In this document: positions 1-4,163 of the stretch, piece by piece
Layout of the letters: each line of letters starts with the position of its first letter
How positions within the stretch are numbered: the first letter of the stretch is position 1
Origin: Bacilli bacterium
GTDB taxonomy: Bacteria; Bacillota_I; Bacilli_A; RF39; UBA660
DNA: 6,295 bases
Assembly (NCBI GenBank): GCA_900757295.1
Contig: CAAENH010000007.1
Location: forward strand, 1-6,295
Reading direction: 5' to 3'
Notes under the pieces: generated by a model
Databases searched by the model: none
What the model was told of the DNA's origin: nothing
The model's input: the letters and a program-made list of their open reading frames with translations, nothing else
Translations under genes and position numbers: made by a program

Positions 1-113
1 ATTTTGATATGACTGTTGAAGCAAGTCATGATGCAATTAAAGAATTTGATCGTAAATCATTACTTGATGAAAATATTTTAAGACATTTAATTATTAAATT
101 AGATGAGGAGTAA
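1..113 (+). CDS. rpsF: 30S ribosomal protein S6, C-terminal end (partial)
   Basis: This is the last 36 codons of a gene that begins before the window, ending at TAA (111-113). The readable frame starts at base 3. The tail contains an EFDRKSLLDENILRHLIIK stretch, the typical end of bacterial S6 (a conserved Asp-Arg, then a helix or strand leading into ILRH). S6 sits on the 30S platform and pairs with S18, whose gene (rpsR) lies two genes downstream. The order rpsF-ssb-rpsR is one of the most conserved small operons in bacteria and supports the call despite the short fragment. The final codons (GATGAGGAG) also supply the Shine-Dalgarno sequence for ssb, so the two genes are probably translationally linked. 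Confidence 0.95.
   Translation, partial: FDMTVEASHDAIKEFDRKSLLDENILRHLIIKLDEE
105..110 (+). promoter_or_regulatory. Ribosome binding site of ssb inside the end of rpsF
   Basis: GAGGAG forms the last two codons of rpsF and lies 12 bases before the ssb ATG. The gap is slightly longer than usual, but no better site lies closer. The overlap ties ssb translation to ribosomes finishing rpsF. Confidence 0.7.
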
Positions 114-122
114 AATTTATTT

Positions 123-578
123 ATGAATAAAGTTATTTTAATTGGAAGATTAACTAGAGACCCAGAACTAAGAACTATTAGTAATGGTACATCAACAACA
201 TCATTTTCTTTAGCTGTTAATAGACCTTTTACTAACCAAAATGGTGAAAGAGAAGCAGATTTTATTAATTGCGTTGCATGGAGAAAACAAGCTGAAAACA
301 TAGCAAAATATTGTACTAAAGGTACACAAGTAGCTGTTGAAGGCCGTATCCAAACAAGAAGTTATGATGCACAAGATGGATCCAAAAGATATGTAACTGA
401 AGTAATTGCTGATAATGTGACTTTTTTAAGCCCTAAAGGTAGTGTTTCTTCTAGTGATTTCCAATCTAATATGAATGATAACGTAAGCTCTGATATAACA
501 ACAACTGATATTAGTGAAGATCCTTTTAAAGATTTTGGCCAAGAAGTTGTTTTAAGTGAAGATGACTTACCATTTTAA
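123..578 (+). CDS. ssb: Single-stranded DNA-binding protein SSB
   Basis: The 151-residue protein binds and protects single-stranded DNA during replication, repair and recombination, normally as a homotetramer. The OB-fold covers about residues 1-105. It opens with MNKVILIGRLTRDPELR, followed by a SFSLAVNR strand (28-34), an FINCVAW strand with Trp53, and a GTQVAVEGRIQTRSY strand (67-81). Residues 106-140 are a Ser/Asn/Asp-rich, probably disordered linker. The last residues, SEDDLPF, are the acidic tip that recruits partner proteins in known SSBs. The length is a little short for the family because the linker is short. It lies 9 bases after rpsF and 15 before rpsR, so it belongs to the S6-SSB-S18 operon. 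The promoter is upstream of the window. The ATG is the only start that gives the complete MNKVILIGR beginning. Confidence 0.98.
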   Translation: MNKVILIGRLTRDPELRTISNGTSTTSFSLAVNRPFTNQNGEREADFINCVAWRKQAENIAKYCTKGTQVAVEGRIQTRSYDAQDGSKRYVTEVIADNVTFLSPKGSVSSSDFQSNMNDNVSSDITTTDISEDPFKDFGQEVVLSEDDLPF

Positions 579-584
579 AGGAGG
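579..584 (+). promoter_or_regulatory. Ribosome binding site of rpsR
   Basis: AGGAGG follows directly on the ssb stop codon and lies 9 bases before the rpsR ATG. It is a full-consensus Shine-Dalgarno, stronger than that of ssb, in line with the need for high S18 output. Confidence 0.85.
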
Positions 585-593
585 AACTAAATA

Positions 594-815
594 ATGGCAG
601 AAATTCGTCGTGGACGTAAGAAAAAAAGAATATGTCAAATGTGTGCAGGAAAATCAGTAGATTTTAAAGACGTAAATATTGTTTCTAAATATATTAGTGA
701 AAAAGGAAAAATAGAATCACGTCGTCGTACTGGTGCTTGTGCAAAACATCAAAGACATATTGCTAAACAAATTAAATATGCAAGATTTATGGCATTAATA
801 CCATATGTAAAATAA
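594..815 (+). CDS. rpsR: 30S ribosomal protein S18
   Basis: The 73-residue basic protein is the usual length for S18, which binds 16S rRNA in the 30S platform as a pair with S6. The family core is visible: a VDFKDVNIVSKYISEKGKI segment (22-40), an RRRTGACAKHQR segment (43-54), and an AKQIKYARFMALIPYV end (57-72). Cys14 and Cys17 form a CxxC pair, and Cys49 and His52 form a CxxH pair. Together these would make a four-ligand zinc site, as in zinc-binding (C+) forms of some small ribosomal proteins; zinc binding is an inference here. It is the last gene of the operon. In many Bacillota rplI or dnaB follow nearby, but here a terminator closes the unit at once. Confidence 0.97.
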   Translation: MAEIRRGRKKKRICQMCAGKSVDFKDVNIVSKYISEKGKIESRRRTGACAKHQRHIAKQIKYARFMALIPYVK

Positions 816-816
816 T

Positions 817-844
817 AAAATGTAGTTGAAAAACTACTTTTTTT
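817..844 (+). terminator. Rho-independent terminator of the rpsF-ssb-rpsR operon
   Basis: GTAGTT (822-827), a GAAA loop (828-831) and AACTAC (832-837) form a perfect 6-bp stem closed by a GNRA tetraloop. Seven T follow (838-844). The A-run before the stem could pair with the T-run. It starts two bases after the rpsR stop. Confidence 0.9.
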
Positions 845-848
845 ATGT

Positions 849-885
849 ATAAAAAAACAACATTTTTATTTAATGCTGTTCTTTT
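849..885 (-). terminator. Terminator of the TetR-YhgE operon (possibly bidirectional)
   Basis: Read on the minus strand, AACAGCATT (880-872) pairs with AATGTTGTT (864-856), a 9-bp stem with one G-T pair and a 7-base loop. A T-run follows from the A's at 851-855. It lies 13 bases beyond the yhgE-like stop codon. On the plus strand the same hairpin is followed by CTTTT, so it may also catch read-through from rpsR. Confidence 0.8.
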
Positions 886-892
886 AATTTTA

Positions 893-2902
893 TTATTTAT
901 TATCTTTTTTTATATGATAAACATTACTAATTAGATTCAATATAACAAATCCTAGTAAAATACATATAACAATTACTAAATTCTTAGTAAGTAAACTAGA
1001 TTCTATAGTAACCAAAGATTCTCTTAATAACTTAACAGTGTAAGTCATTGGTAACATTCCATTTAAAAATCTAAATCCTTTAGTTACTGTTTCAATTGGG
1101 AACGTACCACCTGCTGCAGCAAGTTGTAACACTAATAGAATAAGAGCAATAAATTTTCCTATATCTTTAAATTGCATAATTAAGAATTCTATTATAGCTA
1201 TGAATAAGTTAGCTATTAAAATTATACTTATGAAATATAAGAAGTAATTTGTAATGCTAAAGTCTAGTAATGTCATAAGTAGTATGCCTAATATTAAACC
1301 TGCTAAACTAGCTAATCCATGATAATATAAACTACGTTGATATCTATTTTTATTAGATGCAGATAATTTAGGGAAACGATCTTCTTTATCAAAATAGAAA
1401 ATAATATACATCATTAAACATCCAACCCATAATGCTATAGATATAAAGAATGGTGAGAATGCTGTTCCGTAAGAAGATATTTCATTAACTACCTTTTTAT
1501 CAACAGCTACTGGTTTTTTACTGTAATCTGTTAAATTATTAACTTTACTAATTTGTTCTTTACTATCATTAACTTTTGTGCTTAATTCATTTTTAGCGCT
1601 ATATACGCTACTATTTAATGTTTTAATACCATTATTTAAAGTAACATTACCATTATTAATTGAGATAATACCATTTTTAACATCTACAGAACTATTAGCT
1701 AAAGTACTAATACCATTGTTTAAAGTATTAGATCCACTAACTAACTTATTAGATCCTGCTTGTAATTGAGATACACCGTTAGTTAATTGAGTAATTTTAT
1801 AAGGTAAAGTATTTAATGGAGTTACAGAAGTATTTAAAGTATTTAAACCATTATTTATTTTAGCGTTACCTTCTTTTAAACTATTACCACCTTGTTCTAA
1901 AGTATTTAAACTTAATAGTGCTTTCTTAGCACCTTGATAAGATTTCCAACTTTCATATAATGGACTTCCTTCAACTTGCTCAGCGTTTGGATCAATACCA
2001 GCGTTATTACAAGCAGTTTCATATGAAGTTATAACACTTTGAGCACCAACTTTTACTAAAGGCAATAAACTATTAACACTATCAACATATGAATTCATAT
2101 TTGTTGTAAAATCATCACTACCATTTTTTAAGTTTTCTACACTACTAGTTAAAGTAGGAATCATTGAACTTAATTTATTAAATTCTTCAGTTTTAGTAGC
2201 AAGTTCATTTATACCACTATTCAATTGATTAATACCATTATTTAAATCGTTACTACCATTTTTAACACTATTTATGCCATCGTCAAATTGTTGATAACTA
2301 CTAGCTAAAGTATTAGTACCATTAACTAGTGTATTACTTCCGCTATATAAAGCACTCGTTCCATCACTTAATTTATCAAAACCAGAATTAATTGTATCTA
2401 ATTGATCTGGAATTTCAGTCAAACTATTGCTTAAAGTATTTACAATGTTAGAATTGATTGTATTATCTAAATTTGCTTCTACAGTTGTTACAACTTTATC
2501 TATTATTTGACTTGCTAAATAATTAGATTTTTGATTTGGCGAATAAGTAATAGTTGGATGTTTTTTTTCGCTAGTAGAAACACTATTAATACTATCACTA
2601 AAATCTTTTGGGATAGTAATAACTGCATAATAAGTACCATCATTTAAGCCACTATCTGCTTTTTCGCTATTAGTTATACTTAATTTTAAAGTATTTTTTT
2701 CTTTAATACCATTTATAATTTCTTTTCCTCGACTACCTTCATCTAAATTAACAATAGCAATTGGTAAATTATCAATGTTACCTTTGCCATATGGATTCCA
2801 GTAAGCTTTTAGATAAAAGAAACTATACATAAAAGGTATAATAAGCACTGCTGCTATAATTACATAATGAAATATTTTACTTTGCTTTGAATTGTTTTTC
2901 AT
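893..2902 (-). CDS. YhgE/Pip-family membrane protein with a heptad-repeat ectodomain
   Basis: The 669-residue protein has the YhgE/Pip (phage infection protein) layout. There is one N-terminal membrane helix (about 12-31), a long extracytoplasmic part (32-480), then about five helices (482-504, 528-547, 553-575, 582-598, 640-660) related to ABC-2 type membrane domains. Family marks include WNPYG (35-39), LPIAIVNLDEG (46-56), GTAFSPFFISIALWVG (479-494), AAAGGTFPIET (595-605) and LPMTYTVKLLRESL (617-630). The ectodomain holds two blocks of GxxxLxx heptads, at residues 174-234 and 345-429. Known relatives include Lactococcus Pip, needed for phage c2 infection, and B. subtilis YhgE; YueB/EsaA of type VII secretion have a similar shape. 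The normal job is unclear, with export or envelope roles suggested. There is no ATPase gene beside it. Its start overlaps the TetR stop (TAATG), so both are made from one mRNA, and the regulator probably controls it. Confidence 0.92.
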   Translation of the reverse strand: MKNNSKQSKIFHYVIIAAVLIIPFMYSFFYLKAYWNPYGKGNIDNLPIAIVNLDEGSRGKEIINGIKEKNTLKLSITNSEKADSGLNDGTYYAVITIPKDFSDSINSVSTSEKKHPTITYSPNQKSNYLASQIIDKVVTTVEANLDNTINSNIVNTLSNSLTEIPDQLDTINSGFDKLSDGTSALYSGSNTLVNGTNTLASSYQQFDDGINSVKNGSNDLNNGINQLNSGINELATKTEEFNKLSSMIPTLTSSVENLKNGSDDFTTNMNSYVDSVNSLLPLVKVGAQSVITSYETACNNAGIDPNAEQVEGSPLYESWKSYQGAKKALLSLNTLEQGGNSLKEGNAKINNGLNTLNTSVTPLNTLPYKITQLTNGVSQLQAGSNKLVSGSNTLNNGISTLANSSVDVKNGIISINNGNVTLNNGIKTLNSSVYSAKNELSTKVNDSKEQISKVNNLTDYSKKPVAVDKKVVNEISSYGTAFSPFFISIALWVGCLMMYIIFYFDKEDRFPKLSASNKNRYQRSLYYHGLASLAGLILGILLMTLLDFSITNYFLYFISIILIANLFIAIIEFLIMQFKDIGKFIALILLVLQLAAAGGTFPIETVTKGFRFLNGMLPMTYTVKLLRESLVTIESSLLTKNLVIVICILLGFVILNLISNVYHIKKDNK
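1616..1870 (-). repeat. Second GxxxL heptad block of the YhgE-like protein
   Basis: Residues 345-429 repeat the pattern Gly-x-x-x-Leu/Ile-x-x. Gly falls at 376, 383, 390, 397, 411, 418 and 425, an exact 7-residue spacing with Ser at 404 as the one exception. Two more (345, 352) sit in a separate phase. At DNA level this gives degenerate 21-bp units. It probably forms a long helical or coiled-coil stalk. Confidence 0.8.
2201..2383 (-). repeat. First GxxxL heptad block of the YhgE-like protein
   Basis: Residues 174-234 carry Gly at 174, 181, 188, 195, 209, 216, 223 and 230, with Ser at 202. That is nine consecutive heptads in one unbroken register, with Leu or another hydrophobic residue four places later (178, 185, 192, 199, 213, 220, 227, 234). 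The loop between the two blocks (about 268-335) lacks the pattern and has the ectodomain's only cysteine, Cys298. Confidence 0.8.
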
Positions 2903-3465
2903 TATTTTAAACCTCCCTTAATTAATAAGCCTTCATTTAGTATCATATTTACATTTCTTATAAAATCTTCTTCATCAATTTCTTTGTCATATTCAATCAT
3001 TACAGCATAGAAAATTTTATAAAGAATAAATGCTGCTAAATGCGGATTGCAATTTTTAATATTACCTAAATTAATTTCATTTTTAATCTTTTCTTCTAAG
3101 TAATTCACAATTTCTTGTTCATATAAACTTAAAAAATCAGGACAAGAATTAAAATTGGCATTATTATCTCTAATCAGTGTTGAAATTAATGAACTATTAG
3201 TACGTAATGTTAATATTTCTTTTAAATCATCAACAATTCTACTTGAGAAATTATTATTGTTGTTATTTTCTAAAATGATTTTAACTTTATCAAGTTCTTC
3301 TTTAACAAAATAACTAAACAATGCTTCTTTATCTTTAAAATAATGATATATAGTTCTTTTAGTAACAGAAGCTTTTTTTGCTATTTCCTCCATAGATACT
3401 TTTTTAAAACCATATCTAGAAAATAATTCTCTAGCTGAATTAATTATAATCTGTTTTTTATCCAC
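2902..3465 (-). CDS. TetR/AcrR-family transcriptional regulator
   Basis: The 187-residue protein is the normal size for a TetR-type repressor, which binds DNA as a dimer and lets go when a small ligand fills its C-terminal pocket. The DNA-binding domain covers about residues 5-52: an IINSARELFSRYGFKKVSMEEIA helix pair (7-29), then a KASVTKRTIYHYFKDKEALF turn and recognition helix (31-50), a textbook TetR_N sequence. The rest is all-helical and not assignable to a ligand class. A run of six Asn (67-72) sits between the domains. GTG at 3465-3463 is the only possible start, because an in-frame TAG lies 15 bases upstream. It is the first gene of the operon, and a TetR gene next to a YhgE gene is a known pairing (as with yhgD-yhgE in B. 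subtilis). Autoregulation is likely from the palindromes over its promoter. Confidence 0.93.
   Translation of the reverse strand: MDKKQIIINSARELFSRYGFKKVSMEEIAKKASVTKRTIYHYFKDKEALFSYFVKEELDKVKIILENNNNNNFSSRIVDDLKEILTLRTNSSLISTLIRDNNANFNSCPDFLSLYEQEIVNYLEEKIKNEINLGNIKNCNPHLAAFILYKIFYAVMIEYDKEIDEEDFIRNVNMILNEGLLIKGGLK
2911..2919 (-). promoter_or_regulatory. Ribosome binding site of the yhgE-like gene inside the TetR gene
   Basis: On the minus strand AAGGGAGGT encodes the last residues of the TetR protein and ends 8 bases before the next ATG. GGAGGT matches the anti-Shine-Dalgarno closely. With the TAATG overlap this predicts coupled translation. Confidence 0.85.
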
Positions 3466-3470
3466 ATTTA

Positions 3471-3478
3471 CTCCCTCT
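3471..3478 (-). promoter_or_regulatory. Ribosome binding site deciding the GTG start of the TetR gene
   Basis: AGAGGGAG on the minus strand ends 5 bases before GTG (its GAGG core 8 bases before). The start context is ATGTG: an ATG two bases upstream, in another frame, opens only a seven-codon frame (M-W-I-K-N-R-L-stop), so GTG is the productive start. Confidence 0.75.
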
Positions 3479-3484
3479 TTCTAT

Positions 3485-3512
3485 GTATACTAATTCGGTA
3501 TACCAGTATACT
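3485..3512. promoter_or_regulatory. Probable TetR operator: three GTATAC palindromes
   Basis: GTATAC (3485-3490), GGTATACC (3497-3504) and AGTATACT (3505-3512) are each perfect palindromes. The outer two are centred 21 bp apart, two turns of the helix; the middle one is 8 and 13 bp from them. On the minus strand TAGTATAC occurs at both outer sites. They cover the -10 box, the expected transcription start and the early leader of the TetR operon, so a bound dimer would block it. Binding by the neighbouring regulator is inferred. Confidence 0.72.
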
Positions 3513-3538
3513 ATATGACAAAGTTATGCAAATGTCAA
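3510..3538 (-). promoter_or_regulatory. Sigma-A promoter of the TetR-YhgE operon
   Basis: On the minus strand, TTGACA (3538-3533) is followed after exactly 17 bases by TATAGT (3515-3510), a perfect -35 with a five-of-six -10. The bases just upstream (3539-3560) are almost all A/T and could act as an UP element. Transcription should begin near 3503, leaving a leader of roughly 40 bases. Confidence 0.85.
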
Positions 3539-3592
3539 CAATTTTTTATTAACTATATATTGAAATAATTACTTTTAATTTTACTTAAAAAA

Positions 3593-3601
3593 TGATATAC
3601 T
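3593..3601 (+). promoter_or_regulatory. Extended -10 promoter of the small membrane protein gene
   Basis: TGATATACT fits the TGn plus TATAAT-like extended -10 pattern (-10 box TATACT, 3596-3601). No good -35 lies 16-18 bases upstream (TTTTAA at 3573-3578 is the nearest), which is usual for extended -10 promoters. It is some 80 bp from the GTATAC cluster, so control by the TetR protein is not suggested. Confidence 0.6.
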
Positions 3602-3633
3602 CAATTTATAGAATATAAAGGAGCGAATTAAAA

Positions 3634-4071
3634 ATGGAAAAACAGACATCTAAAAAGCTTAATAAAAAGGTCGTAATTGCCATAGCAGCAATAGTTGTCA
3701 TTGGCACAGCAACAGTATTATTTTTCATGAATAAGAATCAATCAAATGAAAAGAAATTGGACACTTCATTAGTTGAGATGGGTCGTGAATTTTATGAAGA
3801 CTTCTATTACGAACAAGTAGGTACATCATCTGATGAAAGAACTAATTTACTATCAAAGTTTACTGATATAGGAATAAAAGTAGATTTAGACAATTTAGGC
3901 AGATATAAAAATGGCGAATTTAAAGAAAAAATCAGTGAATTTAAAAATACTAAAACAGATGAAAAATGTAATAAAACTAATACAAAAGTAATTATTTATC
4001 CTAAATCTCCATATGGAAAAACTGATTATACAATTAAAGCTGAATTAGATTGTGGATTTAATAGTAAATAA
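3634..4071 (+). CDS. Small membrane-anchored protein of unknown function
   Basis: I do not recognise this 145-residue protein. A Lys-rich start (KKLNKK, 7-12) leads into one hydrophobic helix (13-32) followed by NKNQSNEKK. By the positive-inside rule it is anchored with its C-terminal 110 residues outside. No lipobox is visible and the Ala/Val/Ile helix looks more like an anchor than a cleaved signal. The outer part has an acidic, aromatic segment (EFYEDFYYEQV, 52-62), an LLSKFTDIGIKVDLDNL stretch (72-88), a charged linker and a C-terminal VIIYPKSPYGKTDYTIKAELDCG segment (119-141) that may be a beta-hairpin. The only cysteines, Cys112 and Cys140, bracket this segment and could form a disulfide. 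AAAGGAG (3617-3623) lies 10 bases before the ATG. It is a one-gene unit with its own promoter and terminator, placed between the TetR operon and the large secreted protein gene. Confidence 0.85.
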   Translation: MEKQTSKKLNKKVVIAIAAIVVIGTATVLFFMNKNQSNEKKLDTSLVEMGREFYEDFYYEQVGTSSDERTNLLSKFTDIGIKVDLDNLGRYKNGEFKEKISEFKNTKTDEKCNKTNTKVIIYPKSPYGKTDYTIKAELDCGFNSK

Positions 4072-4079
4072 ATTTAATG

Positions 4080-4106
4080 GAATAGAGTTGCTTCTGTTCT
4101 TTTTTT
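4080..4106 (+). terminator. Rho-independent terminator after the small membrane protein gene
   Basis: GAATAGAG (4080-4087), loop TTGC (4088-4091) and TTCTGTTC (4092-4099) form an 8-bp stem with two G-T pairs. Seven T follow (4100-4106). It begins nine bases after the stop codon and separates this gene from the next. Confidence 0.88.
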
Positions 4107-4107
4107 A

Positions 4108-4136
4108 ATGACAAAATCTATATTTTGTTGTAAAAT
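4108..4136 (+). promoter_or_regulatory. Probable promoter of the glycine-rich protein gene
   Basis: ATGACA (4108-4113) and TAAAAT (4131-4136) are each five-of-six matches to consensus and are 17 bases apart. Transcription would start near 4143, leaving the Shine-Dalgarno TGGAG (4151-4155) in the mRNA, 8 bases before the ATG. The -35 starts two bases after the previous terminator's T-run. Confidence 0.55.
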
Positions 4137-4163
4137 TATTATGTATAATATGGAGTATGTATT

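Noticed and set aside
26..301. Minus-strand frame of 91 codons across rpsF and ssb
   Set aside because: It lies antisense to two secure genes, has no Shine-Dalgarno and reads as low-complexity hydrophobic and Ser-rich sequence.
1578..1769. Plus-strand frame of 63 codons inside the yhgE-like gene
   Set aside because: Its periodic Leu/Pro/Phe text is the antisense image of the heptad repeats, not an independent protein.
1616..2383. 21-bp repeats as a CRISPR array or minisatellite
   Set aside because: The repeats are degenerate at DNA level, contiguous without unique spacers and in phase with the protein heptads, so they reflect protein structure.
3560..3565. TTGAAA as the -35 box of the small membrane protein gene
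   Set aside because: The distance to the TATACT box is 30 bases, far too long; the extended -10 explains the promoter without it.
4144..4149. Perfect TATAAT as the -10 box of the glycine-rich protein gene
   Set aside because: Transcription would start around 4156, after the Shine-Dalgarno at 4151-4155, and no -35 stands at the right distance; the ATGACA/TAAAAT pair upstream fits better.
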